From Cavenderia fasciculata (Eukaryota > Evosea > Eumycetozoa > Acytosteliales > Cavenderiaceae), in contig NW_004457715.1 of assembly GCF_000203815.1 (NCBI RefSeq), positions 186,001-250,000 of the forward strand: a stretch of DNA of 64,000 bases. Direction: 5' to 3'. The notes under the pieces were generated by a model. It saw only the letters and a program-made list of their open reading frames with translations. It was not told the origin of the DNA and did no database searches. The position numbers were made by a program, and so were the translations under genes. Shown one piece after another: positions 9,935-21,187 of the stretch (its first letter is position 1; each line of letters begins with the position of its first letter).

Positions 9935-10010
9935 AAGATGTCGTCATGGAAGATCACTCGATTTTAACAGTGTAATAAAGGTAGTCAGTGATCACCCATG
10001 ACGACATCTT
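9935..10010. repeat. Near-perfect inverted repeat (24-bp arms, 28-nt loop)
   Basis: Left arm 9935-9958 and right arm 9987-10010 are reverse complements except at two adjacent positions; the outer 15 bp (AAGATGTCGTCATGG) pair perfectly. A transcript of either strand would fold into a stable 24-bp hairpin. It is too G/C-rich and precise to be a chance A/T palindrome. It could be a small-RNA precursor or the end of a degraded element. Confidence 0.75.
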
Positions 10011-10162
10011 TCGCCATTACCAAGCTAGAATTATCATATATCATAGTTAATCAGGTACGTAATAAAAAATCTTTTCAAAGATCAAAATAAATAAATAAAT
10101 AATTAAATAAAGAGATTGATAATAATAAGGACTAAACCATTTAACTTTTAATCCTTTGTTTT

Positions 10163-11388
10163 TTAATTTGATTCTTCTTCTATTTCTTCGTCAGTGTCAA
10201 TATCATCTTCATCAAATGTTTCATCACCATCTTGGAAATTATTATTATTATTATTATTTACAATAATATCATGATTGATTGACATTTGGTTGGTATTATT
10301 TGTTTGGGACTGCTGCTGTTGTTGTTGTTGTTCCTGTTTAGCTAATTGAATTTTTTCTGCTTTAGATTTTTTATATCTTTCATTGATGTACTTTGAGAAA
10401 CATCTTTTACAGCTAGCTGAATAATGTCCACTCTTGCTTAGATAGAACAGGTCGAGTGGAAGATTGGTGTTGGGGGTGCCCGTATTGGCAAGATGGTTTT
10501 CATTGTAACAGGTCTTGGTGCCTCCCTCGCTACCACTAACACCTGACATATTGTTTTGGGTGGTGGTGGTGGTAGTTGTTGTAGTTCCATCCTCTTCTTT
10601 TTTGATACTAGTAATTGGAGATCCTGGAAAATGGGGGTTGTCCTCCCTTTCCTTTTTTGCATAATTCAATCCACATGCGTTGCAGAGAGAGGCTGGTCCA
10701 TTAGGTCCTCGTCTCCACTCGGGTGTTTGAGTGATACCACACTGATGACAAAATAATTTGGTGAGGTCTGTCTTTGTCGATCGTCTTCTATGCCTTTTCT
10801 TGATAGTGCCATGGTTACCACCCGAATCACTATCAAATGAATCCACTGCAGCCTCAATCGCTGCTTCAATTGTATCGTTAATTGGTGTCACGGCAGTTGA
10901 TGATGATGATGGTGGTGCCACCAACTTTGGAATCATAGGAAATGATGATGTATTAGGTATAGTTGATTTTGATGGTGATTTTGTTGTTGTTTTTGATTTG
11001 GATGACAAAGTAGTAGTGGAAGTAGTAGAAGATGGAGTCGGGGTAGAAGTAGCAATTGGATGATTTCCATTTGACTTGCCTTGTTGTTTTTCCATTCTAG
11101 TAAAACTTTGACATTTCTTACACTTTAAAACATATCTAAATATCCAAACAAATATAAATATTAATATCTATTTAACGATTATTTTATAATTATTTGTTTA
11201 TATATATTGTTTATACATACCGTCCTCCACATTGATAAAATTCATCTGTTGGTAAGTGTTCACAACTATATCCAGTGATTTGATCATGTCTTGGATATTT
11301 ACAAGTCATGAATTTTTGACCAAGATTCTCTACACTCATAATGGTTCTTCCAGAACTAGTTAAATTTTCTCTTTTAATCAAATCATCG

Positions 11389-11442
<54 letters not shown>

Positions 11443-13859
11443 TGGTCATTCTGGTTATTATTATTATTTTGATTATTAATACTAGCTTCATGATCTTCAT
11501 AGGCATTTGTAATTGTATACTTTTTATATTTTCTTTTTGTTGTTGGTTTGCTTGATGTATTGTCTATTTCCTTTTTATCATCAATTGTGTTGTTGTTGTC
11601 AATGCTATCTTGCATTTCCATTATACTATCAGTATCACAATCTTCCTCGTATATATCATTGGAAATGGGATTGTTCGTTGTTGTTGTTGTTGATGATGTT
11701 GATGTTGTTGAGGTACTAGTAGTTGATTGGCTTTTTTCCAGAGCAGCAGCAGCTTTAGCTTGTTTTCGTTCATAGTATATTCTAATGTGACACTTTTTAC
11801 AGCGCTGCTTATATCTTCCATTATAATAATAAAACTCTCGGAGAGGAATCTGTTTAGAGTCTGTTCCCCACCAAACAAAGTGATTTGCTTCAGAACATGG
11901 TTTTACTTGAGTTCCATACATATTGGGGTTTGGTGTTGTAGTTGTTGTTGTAGTACTAGTTGTAAAAGTAGTAGAAAGATTATCATTATCATTATTATCA
12001 TTCATACTATTATCATTATCAATATTATCATTATTATTATTATTTATATTTTCATTTTCGTTATTATTATTTTTCTTGTCTAGTAGAGCAGCTTTTGTTG
12101 ATTTTTCATGATAATGACATCTTTTACAACGATAGGATGATTTTGAAATAAAATCAGATATATACAGATTCTGAGGATCGGTTCCCCATAATTCAACATG
12201 TTGTTTTGATTGACATAATTTTCTAGTTGTATTTTCATTTTCATTTATATTATTTATCTGTTGATTGTTATTATTATTAGTAGTAGTAGTAGTAAAAGTC
12301 GTTGTAATATTATTATTCTGTTGGTCTTGATTTTGTTGTTGTTGTTGATGATTATTAATATGATCAGTAATAATATGATTTAAACTCTTGTTGATTATGC
12401 TTGTTGGTGGAGTAGTAGTAGTATTTGTTGTATTATTATTATTAGGTTGAGAATTCTTATTTGCATTGGCAAATAGAGTATTTGATATAGAGTCTTCAAT
12501 GGAACTGATATTGTATTGGAACCCTTTAGTATCTATACTAGTAACACCACTATTTCCACCACTACTGCCAACAGCTGATTTGGATATTTTTGGTGTTGGT
12601 ATTGGTACTGGTGTTGGTATTGGTGTTTTTGCTGCTGCTGCTGCATTTTTTACTGATGGTGCCTTGTTGGTTCGATGTCTCATTGAAATATAGGCAGCAA
12701 AACACTTTTTACATTTGTTGGAATGCGTTGATGTGTAAAACATGTCCAATGGTAGATTCTCTGGATTGGTGCCAGTAAGTGTTTCGTGGTTGGGGTCATG
12801 ACATGTTTTAAATAATTCACCATTGACATTTAAAACATGTAAAACTCTAACATTTGTTGATGTAGTGATCGATCCTTCACCATTATTATTATTTATCTTC
12901 ATACGTGTTGATCTTTGAGGTGTAGGTGGAGGAGGTTGAGGTAGAGGTTTAGATTCTTCTTCCAAAATCATATCATCTTGGTCATTATCTATTTCCATCT
13001 TTTTGCTCCCTATTATTTCTTTGTTTTTGTTACTATTATTATTGATATTTTTAGTCTTTTTGAGTGGTCTTTCAGTAACAATAACAAGATTGGGTTGTTC
13101 TTTTTCATCATCATCATCCCCATCATATGATGAAGTAGGGGATTCCATTTCCTTTCCCTTTGCAGCTTCATCGACAATGACAAGTGTATTGTTGTGGTGT
13201 ACGGGTGCAGATGCAGATGGTTCGAATGTTGTTTCTGCTACTGCGACTCCATTTGAGCTCGGCAGTTTGATCGACAAACTATTAAATGGTTTTGTTGATC
13301 CATTTGCTGTTGATGTTGTTGTAGGGATGGTGGGAATGGTCACTGCGATTGGTCTATTAGAGTAGGGCAAAGAGTTAAAAAGGAATGGTAATGTACCACC
13401 ACCACCACTTGTTGTGCTTGTTGACGACGATGGTGACATTGACGTTCGACCTCCAATACGGAGACTGCCAAATGGAGATGACGACGATGACGATGATGAT
13501 AATGGTAATGTTGATGACGACGACGATGATGATGACTCGCCTCTTTCCCCTGTCTTCGTAGTCGTACTACTAGTAGTTGAAGTAGATCCTGGTAGAGACG
13601 ACACCCTTTTAAATGGTGTATCCCTTTCCCTCTCTCTTTTATTATTTACATTATTATTTACATGATTGTTGCTATTATTATTATTATTATTATTATTATC
13701 AGGTGAGCGACATGACGATAATGTTGATGCCGACGACGATGCTGTGATACTATCGTCATCACTTGCAATATTGGCATTATCTACTAACTTGTCTATACTA
13801 TTGTTATGACTGTTATTAGTGTGACCATTACCATGGAATTTAAAAAACCTTTGTTGCAT
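10163..13859 (-). CDS. GATA zinc-finger transcription factor with five extra Cys/His modules
   Basis: Two exons, 13859-11221 and 11135-10163, joined by a 85-bp GTATGT...TAG intron, give 1203 residues. A single GATA-type finger lies in exon 2 (CHQCGITQTPEWRRGPNGPA...CNACGLNYAKK, pattern CX2CX17-18CX2C). GATA fingers bind (A/T)GATA(A/G) DNA. Five copies of another motif occur: C-x4-H, then a 'GT(D/N)xxxLPxxxFY' stretch, then CK(K/R)C; cores are CHDPNH...CKKC, CQSKQH...CKRC, CSEANH...CKKC, CKYPRH...CKKC (this copy is split by the intron) and CYNENH...CKRC. The rest is low-complexity Ser, Thr and Asn. A role in developmental transcription is inferred from the GATA family. Divided by eye it could be mistaken for two genes; the intron makes it one. 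Confidence 0.85.
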
Positions 13860-14328
13860 GATTTAAATCATCACTGGCGACTCGACTCTAGTAGATTAGA
13901 TTAAGATTAGATTGTGAATATATAATAAAGGAATATGTACAAAAGAATAAATAGAACTCTCTCTCTCTCTCTCTATCTTTTGTTGTCTGTTTCTCTAAAT
14001 TCTATTGCTTTTGCTTGTTGGGGAGGTGGCTATTATAATTATTATAAAGATTAAACAAACAATAAAATAAAAAGAGTGCAATAAAAAGTTGGGGTTTTTT
14101 ATTTTTTTTTTTTAAATTTTTAAAATAAATATTTTTCGAGATGGTTTTTTTAAAATATTTTAAAATAATAAATTTAAAAATTAAAATTAAAATTAAAAAG
14201 TTGTTGTTTTAGACTAAAGGGTTGGTTCGAACCCTTTAAATTTAAAAATTAAAAATAAAAGTATTGGTTTTTGTCTATTTTAATTAAAACTTTTTTTTTT
14301 TTTTTTAATATTTATTTTTGATCAAAGG
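13860..14328. other. Intergenic region, very A/T-rich
   Basis: 469 bp between the GATA gene start and the end of the ankyrin gene. It holds a CT repeat (about 13960-13974), T-runs at 14101-14114 and 14291-14306, and a 9-bp-arm inverted repeat (14215-14223 with 14230-14238, loop GGTTCG). No coding signal. Confidence 0.4.
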
Positions 14329-15574
14329 TTAAGGTTGAGGATGAGGAGGAGGATGTTGGTTGCACTCTGATCTATTCTTTATAAGCCATTGAACTACCTC
14401 TGAATAATTATAATAACTTGCTTCAATCATTGCATCGTTTGTACACTACATATACAAATAGTTTTGTAAAGAAGTAAAGATAAAGAAGATTAATATAAAT
14501 TAATTAATTAATTAATTACTTTTTGTTAACTTTAGTTTTACTACTACTACTTACACCTTCTGACCTATTTTTGTGAAGCCATTCCAAGATGTGTAAATGT
14601 CCTCTCATGCTAGCCCAATCCATCGCTGCTTTTGTGCAAATGTGTTGGTCTTGTGATTTATTGGTTTGCAACCATTGACAAACTTGGAGGTGACCTTCTC
14701 TTGAGGCCAAATCCATGGCTCGTGTACATCCAGCTGTTGTATTGGTTTGTAGCCATTGTAATGCGTTGACGTGACCATTCATAGCAGCCCAGTCCATTGC
14801 AAAGGTGGTTGCACACTCCTCCGACCTAGTAGATTGCAACCATTCCATCACTGCAACACTACCACCTTTTGCCGCCCAATCCATTGTATTCCAATTGTCC
14901 TCCTTTCCCTTGACACGATCAAGTTCGTTAAATAACCATTTTACAACATCGAGGTGTCCATGCATAGCAGCTGTTCGAACACAATCACGATAAAATTCAA
15001 GTGCTGTATTCAACTTTATCCATTGCAACATTGCTAAATTTCCATTTTTAGAAGCATAGTAACATACAATTTGAACCATTTTAAATGAACCTGGTATACG
15101 AGTATGAATGTATTGAACGATATCCAAGTGATTGTGTCGTACTGCATCTTCTATGTTTAGTCTCAAAGGTTCAAGTGGTGTTTCTCGTCTAGATGTATTC
15201 AACAACCGATCTGTCAAACTTGAGAGTGTATCTAGTGTTGCATTATAATGTGAACTGTATCCACTCAACATCTTTTCGATCAAACAATTACTAACCCTAG
15301 TTGGTGGAAGATAGTGTTTGATAAAGTCCCATGGTAATGCACAATCCCATACCATGACATATGAACCTTTACTAGCAGCTTCTATCAACTCTTTTCCCTT
15401 GTAATACACAAGAGGTCTATATGTAAACTCTTCAGAGTATTCCTTCTTTGGTAATAACTCCAATTCTTTAAATATTCTTGTTCTCAATACTATATTTTTA
15501 AGTATGTCCATAATATTGATCGCCGTCGCAGTAGCTACTGAATCGCTATGTTGTCTATGTTGTTCTTGATTCAT
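14329..15574 (-). CDS. Ankyrin-repeat protein, dictyostelid type
   Basis: Two exons, 15574-14555 and 14445-14329, give 378 residues; the intron has GTAAGT...TAG ends. Residues about 120-370 form ankyrin repeats of the family style 'AMDWA(A/S)xxGHLxxLxWLxxNRSEG' (HLDVVKWLFNEL, SVAVMEWLQS, HVNALQWLQTN, HLQVCQWLQTN, HLHILEWLHKNRSEG). The last repeat crosses the splice site: HKNRSEG joins CTNDAMIEASYYN...VVQWLIKNRSE. Ankyrin repeats mediate protein binding; the partner is unknown. It is related in style to the decayed gene at 7032-8965 and to the partial gene at the left edge. The first half lacks clear repeats. Confidence 0.8.
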
Positions 15575-15784
15575 TATTATCTATATCTAATCTATTATCT
15601 TCTATTTATTACATTTTATGATCAACACAAAATTGAAAATGAATGAATGTTATTATGTGTCTCAAACTTTTTACTTTTACTTTTGTAGTTTTAAAAAAAA
15701 TATAAAAAGTTAAGAGGAATATTAATCACTCTTAATTATTTATTATGTGTATTTATTATGTGTATATATGTAAAACTTTTAGGT

Positions 15785-16834
15785 TTAAGCCTTATTATTT
15801 CCCTTTAACCAGAAAGATGGTTTTAATAAAACGGAATAATTTGGTTTGGCAACCTTGTCCCACTTTTCCTTGGTACGTTCGCCCTTTTTCTGTTCGCACT
15901 TGGCACAGAAACAGTCACCCTTGTAGGTGGAGCCAAAGATTTGGTCCCAGACCTTGAAGAAGAAACCAGTGTGGTATGGTTGGTTCTTGATAGAGATGGC
16001 GTGATGGAGGTAATGTTGGAAGGAGGTGTTGACGATTGGGTGATGGGCATCTGGGTAGTTGAATTCGTAGCCCCAGTGGAGGTAGGAACCATAGCCGTAG
16101 AAAAAGATGGCAAATTGGGCAAACATCATGTCCATGTTGATTGGCACGATCATTGGGAAGATGAGGAGTGGTGCAGAACGAACCAATTGGTCGAGGTACT
16201 CGTCGGCAATGACAGCAAATGGGCTTGGGTTGTAAAAAGTGTGATGTGGCTTGTGAATCTTCCAGAAAAAGTCGGTGGTATGGCCCATACGATGATAAAA
16301 GAATTCGAAAAAGTCAGAGGCGATCCAAACACCTAAAAACGACAAGGCAAGGTATCCCCAGCCGAGCTCACCGACACCACAGTATGCCTTTGACATACCT
16401 CTTTGGGCCAATTGAAGCGCTAAAGCTGGGCAAAGTGTTGCTGTTACCATACCCTTTAACATCATTATAATTTCATCTTTTACCTAAAAGAAGTAGAGTA
16501 TAGAGAGATTTAAAAATATTAATATCAAAAAAAGACGACGATTTCTTTTTTTTTTTTTTTTTTTTTTTTTCAAAGAGACACAATGAGATAAGATATTATC
16601 TTGTCTTGTCTTGTATCTATCTATTTGTTTGTTTGTTTGTTTTATATTTAGTTTTACCTTTTCTGGAGTTGGATATTTAGCATTTGTTTTCCATCTCCAC
16701 ATTTCATATGTTGGATGTACATAATAACGGATAAAGACGATACCCGAGAGAATGAGAATAGAAATGAGACCAGCTACACTGAGCAAGGTCCAAGTGGCCC
16801 AAAAGTTGCCCCAAAGACTGATTTCGCACAACAT
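15785..16834 (-). CDS. Fatty acid hydroxylase / sterol desaturase family enzyme (methylsterol monooxygenase-like)
   Basis: Two exons, 16834-16658 and 16483-15785, give 291 residues. Exon 1 carries a long hydrophobic segment (residues about 11-36) and HPTYEMWRWKT. Exon 2 carries the three histidine boxes that bind the di-iron centre: HRMGH (HX3H), HKPHH (HX2HH) and HHAISIKNQPYHTG (HHX..H). Members are membrane-bound ER oxygenases that oxidise sterol C-4 methyl groups or desaturate sterols. Length and motif spacing fit the methylsterol monooxygenase (ERG25-like) proteins of about 270-300 residues known in dictyostelids. The C-terminus has a small Cys pair (CFCAKCEQKK) not typical of the family. 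The substrate is inferred from the family. Confidence 0.85.
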
Positions 16835-17642
16835 CTTCGAATTATTTTAATTATTATTAATTATTATGAAATTATATAATATATAAATAAAGAGATAACA
16901 AATAAAATATAAGAGTAGAAGAAAGATGTTGTTTGTTTTTTTTTGTAAACAGATAATTAGAAAACTAGTAAAAATAAACAACAAGCAGCGCGCACGTTGT
17001 GTTGGTCATGAAGCTCTCTCGATCACTTGCAAAGTCATGACCAAAAAAAAAAATAGATTTTTGTTTATTTTTTCTTTTCATCATCACTGTTCAGAGACAA
17101 CTCTCTTTCAAAAGAAAATAGAGCTCACTCAGCTCGATTAGTTAACCCAGGAACAACGTGGTTTTATGACGCTACGCAATTGCGATCGCACTTCACCTTG
17201 TTTTAGGGGGGCATCAACACATAAAAACTCACTTGTTCAATAGATTGTTCTAAAAGTAGAGATACCGATTTCTTTTTGTTTTGTATGACTGATGTGATGA
17301 AAGGTGGGAAGAGAGGGGTATTTGATGTAATGTTCTCTTTCTCTCTCGATTTCTTTTTTCATAACCCCCATCCCCCAGCAGAGCAGACCGATTACTTGAA
17401 ATCAGTGTTGCAATCATTGGGATATTATTTTGGTGAGACCATCTATTCTTTGTTTATGAGGGGATGAGAAGTAATCGGGTGATAATTATGAGGATGATGA
17501 AGGATGAGAAGTTATCATCTGTGATCACAGGTGACAATACACAAATATAATACATTGTATGATTTGGTAATAATAATAATAATATTGTATGTGGGGGGGT
17601 ACTATACTAGAGGATGGATGGATAGCATAATATAAATTTAGA
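16835..17642. other. Intergenic region
   Basis: 808 bp upstream of the sterol enzyme gene and downstream of the first F-box/LRR paralogue. It includes GCAGCGCGCACG at about 16985, short G-runs at about 17206 and 17592, and A/T-rich filler. No gene, tRNA or strong hairpin recognised. The open frames seen here are short and without protein character. Confidence 0.35.
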
Positions 17643-19199
17643 TTATATAATTATATTATAATTATTTGTATTGATAAAAATTGATAGATGTTCTTTTTGA
17701 ATTAATTGTAGAGTTGGAGGAGGAGAGTTATTATTATTATTATTATTATTATTCTTACTATGATTTTTATCTTTTAAATAATCCAAATAGATATCATTTA
17801 GAGAAGAGTGAAAAGTAGGTTTGATACTTTCAATGATTAATCTTTGAAATTTAGAACCAATCTTTCCAATGAAATGTAGTAATGGGTGTATTTCATCAGA
17901 TGTGAGATCATCAAACTTTGTATAGATTGATGAAAAGATGGATAACCTAATCTTACGTACGAGTGGATTGGTTTTGACAAGGTCAGTCATTTCATCCCAA
18001 GAGAAATTACCAGTGAATCCAGATCGATTAGAACTATGTACAAGCACTAGACTTGTCAATGATGGTAGATGACAATTTGTAATGATATCTTTTGATGGTG
18101 TTGGATACATTAGTTTTAACTTTTTGATGGTTGTTGGTAGTTTATCTTTAAGATTGACAAAGTGATGGTAGCCAATATCCACTACAATATTGGTCAGTTT
18201 TGTTGATGTCAAGTTGATAGTTTCGTCATCGAGACGAATTGGACTTTCAATCTTGGTGACTTGACTAGACGACAGATAGTTGATACATTTCTGGCCGAGA
18301 TATTCGTCTGGTAGTTGAAGTGTTGTGAGTGTCTTGGGTAACAAGTTATACGGTATATCTCGAGGATTGTAGAATTGTCCACCAAAGGTAATGGCAAGAC
18401 TAGTAATTGTCTTTGGAATGGCTTCAAATGGAGCTATATATTCCATAGGTTTCATTTGTTCGTTTAGGATGATTTCAAGTCTTTCCAATTCTTTACAACT
18501 TTCCAATACCTTTATCACCATTTCTTTACGGTTAACTGTAATACTAGTACCAGTATGTATAATTAGTTGTTTTAAATGTTGAAAGTATTCTGGTGAAATG
18601 TCTAAACATGTGATAGTACTACTATCTTCTTCTTTTGTTTCTTTTTTACTATTTCTTATTGCTTGTTGAAGGAATTGAGAGATATGGTCTGGTTTATAAT
18701 TAAATGGGTAGATTTCTAGTTTTTGTAAGTTTGGGAGTAGCAACCCTTCTCCTCCTCCTTCTCCTTCTTCTTTTCTTGATAACTTGATATGTCTTGGTTG
18801 GTTAAACATTAGATTAAACCATTGATGAGCATCACCATGTTCATCTTCAGTTTGAATTGATTCTATACTATTGATAAACGACGAGTGAAACCATTCGAGG
18901 TTTGATTCAACGTATTCAATGTTGGTTGCAATATGACATTCCTTTTGGTATTTCGTACTACTGACTATTCGATGTACTTGATCAAATAGACATAGAGGAT
19001 TGTCAATATGAAGTCTATAATCTTGTATTGATTCGGTGAATGGGTTGAATCTTAGTTTAAATCTTCTACCAACACATTTCTTGACAGTATTACGTATCTG
19101 TTTAGATACACTCGCCAAATAAAATAGTTCAACCAACTTTACTTTATTTTGATTACATAGTAATCTAATAATATTTGATTGTACTTGTATTGTTAACAT
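17643..19199 (-). CDS. F-box-like leucine-rich repeat protein, tandem copy 1
   Basis: 518 residues, single exon. The N-terminus MLTIQVQSNIIRLLCNQNKV then ELFYLASVSKQIRNTVKKCV resembles the F-box-like head of dictyostelid FNIP/LRR proteins. Leucine-rich repeats follow (LPKTLTTLQLPDEYL, LPTTIKKLKLMYP, LPSLTSLVLVHSS). An Asn run sits near the C-terminus. It lies 76 bp downstream of a paralogue in the same orientation, with very similar N-terminal and LRR spacing (also a poly-Glu/Gly insert at the same place). Function as an SCF adaptor is inferred only. The products of the pair differ mainly in the middle and the repeat surface. Confidence 0.75.
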   Translation of the reverse strand: MLTIQVQSNIIRLLCNQNKVKLVELFYLASVSKQIRNTVKKCVGRRFKLRFNPFTESIQDYRLHIDNPLCLFDQVHRIVSSTKYQKECHIATNIEYVESNLEWFHSSFINSIESIQTEDEHGDAHQWFNLMFNQPRHIKLSRKEEGEGGGEGLLLPNLQKLEIYPFNYKPDHISQFLQQAIRNSKKETKEEDSSTITCLDISPEYFQHLKQLIIHTGTSITVNRKEMVIKVLESCKELERLEIILNEQMKPMEYIAPFEAIPKTITSLAITFGGQFYNPRDIPYNLLPKTLTTLQLPDEYLGQKCINYLSSSQVTKIESPIRLDDETINLTSTKLTNIVVDIGYHHFVNLKDKLPTTIKKLKLMYPTPSKDIITNCHLPSLTSLVLVHSSNRSGFTGNFSWDEMTDLVKTNPLVRKIRLSIFSSIYTKFDDLTSDEIHPLLHFIGKIGSKFQRLIIESIKPTFHSSLNDIYLDYLKDKNHSKNNNNNNNNNSPPPTLQLIQKEHLSIFINTNNYNIII

Positions 19200-19275
19200 T
19201 TCTTTCTTTTCAAAAAAAAACTTTGTAAATGATTCTTGTGTGTATTGATCATCTTTGCAAAATTTATTCTTTTAA

Positions 19276-20760
19276 TTAATTGGTGAATGTTGATTGTTGA
19301 TCTTTTTGAATTAACAATAGTGGATAAGAAGAAGAGTTATTATTATTATTATTATTATTATTATTTAAATAATCCAAATAAATATCTTTTAGAGCAGAGT
19401 GAACAGTTGGTTGAAAACTTTCAATGATTAATCTGTTAAAATGAATACTTTTGTTTATGATGACATCAAATAAATGTACGATATTACTAGAGTCTATAAA
19501 CTTTGTATAGGATGATGTAAAGATAGATATCTTTATCTTTCGTATGAGGGGACTAGTTTTGGCAAGTTCAGCAAGATAGTCCCAAGATAAAACTCCATGG
19601 AATTGACGGTGAGTGTCATTGTGTACAATGACTAGACTTGTTAATGATGGTAGATAGCAACTTGTGACGGTACTATACATCGGCTTGGGAAGTACCAGTT
19701 TTAACTTTTTAATGGTACTTGGTAGAGTATCTTTAAAATTGATATCACGACAGTACTTACAATCCAATATAATGTTGGTCAGTCCTGTTGCAACCAAACT
19801 AGTTTGGGCATTCAAAAAGATTGGATTTTCGATCTTGGTGATTTGATTTGGCAGTGATGAAAGATAGTTGAGACAACTTGGTGATATTTCTTTGTTGGGT
19901 AGTTTTAGTGTTGTGAGTGTTGTTGAGGGGAGCAAGTTAAATGGTATTGTTGGTATTGTTGGTAGGTTGTGGTCAACGTTGATCCTGAGTGTTTTGACTG
20001 TTTTGGGGATGACTGAAAATACAAGAGCGAGGTCTGTTTTGGGATCGTTTACAAAGAGTTCTAATCGTTCCAATGTTTCTTTACAATACTCCAACACCTT
20101 TATAATCTTGTCGATTGCAAGGTGGCCAGCTGAGTATATATATATTTGTAGTTGTAAAAGATGCTGATAATATTCCGGTAAGATCTCCAACGTGATAAAA
20201 GGCTGTGGAAAAGGTTGTGGTACAATTGGAGATATGACTGGATAAAGGTGCATTTCTAATGACTGTAGTTGTGGCAGTAGTAGTATCGACGATCCTTCTC
20301 CTTCTCCTTCTCCTTCTCCTTCCTCTCTAGTTAACTTGACTTGTTGTCTTCTTGGTTGATTCAACAATAGATTAAACCATTCAAGTGAAATCTCTTGTAC
20401 ATAGCCTGTTTCAATTGATTCAACTCTATTGATAAATGACGATTGAAACCATTCGAGGTTTGATTGAATGTATTGAATGTTTAGATCACGGTTGTGTTCA
20501 TTCAACTTTGTACTCATACTACTGACTAGTGTGTGTACGTGATCAAACAGACATAGTGGATTGTCAATATGAAGTCTACAATCTTGTATTGATTCGTTGA
20601 ATGGGTTGAATCTTAGTTTGAATCTTCTACCAACACATTTCTTGACAGTATTACGTATCTGTTTAGATACACTCGCCAAATAAAATAGATCTCTTAACTT
20701 TACTTTATTTTGATTACATAATAATCTAATAATATTTGATCGTACTTGTATCGTTAACAT
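19276..20760 (-). CDS. F-box-like leucine-rich repeat protein, tandem copy 2
   Basis: 494 residues, single exon. The first 55 or so codons are almost identical to copy 1 at the DNA level (MLTIQVRSNIIRLLCNQNKV; then RDLFYLASVSKQIRNTVKKC and RRFKLRFNPF). The Gly/Glu insert and the Leu-rich repeats (LPSTTLTTLKLPNKEI, LPSTIKKLKLVLPKP, LPSLTSLVIVHND) lie in equivalent positions. This is a tandem duplication with the start conserved and the remainder diverged. The C-terminus again holds an Asn run and a serine-rich tail. No substrate can be named. Confidence 0.75.
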   Translation of the reverse strand: MLTIQVRSNIIRLLCNQNKVKLRDLFYLASVSKQIRNTVKKCVGRRFKLRFNPFNESIQDCRLHIDNPLCLFDHVHTLVSSMSTKLNEHNRDLNIQYIQSNLEWFQSSFINRVESIETGYVQEISLEWFNLLLNQPRRQQVKLTREEGEGEGEGEGSSILLLPQLQSLEMHLYPVISPIVPQPFPQPFITLEILPEYYQHLLQLQIYIYSAGHLAIDKIIKVLEYCKETLERLELFVNDPKTDLALVFSVIPKTVKTLRINVDHNLPTIPTIPFNLLPSTTLTTLKLPNKEISPSCLNYLSSLPNQITKIENPIFLNAQTSLVATGLTNIILDCKYCRDINFKDTLPSTIKKLKLVLPKPMYSTVTSCYLPSLTSLVIVHNDTHRQFHGVLSWDYLAELAKTSPLIRKIKISIFTSSYTKFIDSSNIVHLFDVIINKSIHFNRLIIESFQPTVHSALKDIYLDYLNNNNNNNNNNSSSYPLLLIQKDQQSTFTN

Positions 20761-21187
20761 ATTTCTTTGTGATTGATATGTGTGATTGATATGTGATAGA
20801 CCATCTTTGCGAATTTTTATTTGTGGGTAATTTATTTTGAGGAATTCTTTTTCCCGGTACTTGGACGAGTAAGAACCTTGAGCTGGTCATTCATTCATCC
20901 TTTCAAGGTGTAAAGGAAATCAAATTTTCTTCATCACTATATAAATAATAATAATAATATTTACATTTTAGAGAGAGAGAAGGCAGATGCATTGCTAACG
21001 TTGGTTGTTTCCTGTGTTTATCATGATTCTGTACAGATAAATAATAAATATATATATATATATACATACAAAAGGGAATAAAAATAATGACAATGATCAA
21101 GGACTCTCATAAAAAACATGTTTCTCGAGCCTTGTTTTTTTTTTTTAATTTATTTATTTATTTATTTATTTATTTAATGATTTGTAT
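20761..21187. other. Intergenic region
   Basis: 427 bp between the second F-box/LRR gene start and the 3' end of the Fn3-like gene. TA repeats (about 21048-21063), a T-run (21128-21139) and ATTT repeats (21146-21175) next to the 3' end. No gene seen. Confidence 0.35.

Larger units (their letters stand above)
8966..10162. other. Gene-free region with repeats and possible element debris
   Basis: About 1.2 kb without a supported gene. It holds a G-rich minisatellite (9415-9624), a 32-bp direct repeat (9724-9755 and 9800-9831) and a near-perfect hairpin (9935-10010). On the minus strand next to the minisatellite, roughly 50 codons (GNNRSHGDKKPFNERGKSDT...) read like coding sequence but cannot be assigned. 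The base composition here is richer in G/C than the flanks. Old mobile-element remains are possible but not demonstrated. Confidence 0.4.

Noticed and set aside
14215-14238. Inverted repeat with GGTTCG loop, resembling a tRNA T-arm
   Set aside because: The stem extends beyond a T-arm, the loop is not a TTCRANY seven-base loop in the right stem, and no acceptor, D-arm or anticodon arm is found around it.
16484-16834. Independent small membrane protein of 116 residues
   Set aside because: The frame after residue 59 is intron; the first 59 codons splice in frame to the histidine-box exon of the sterol-desaturase-family enzyme.
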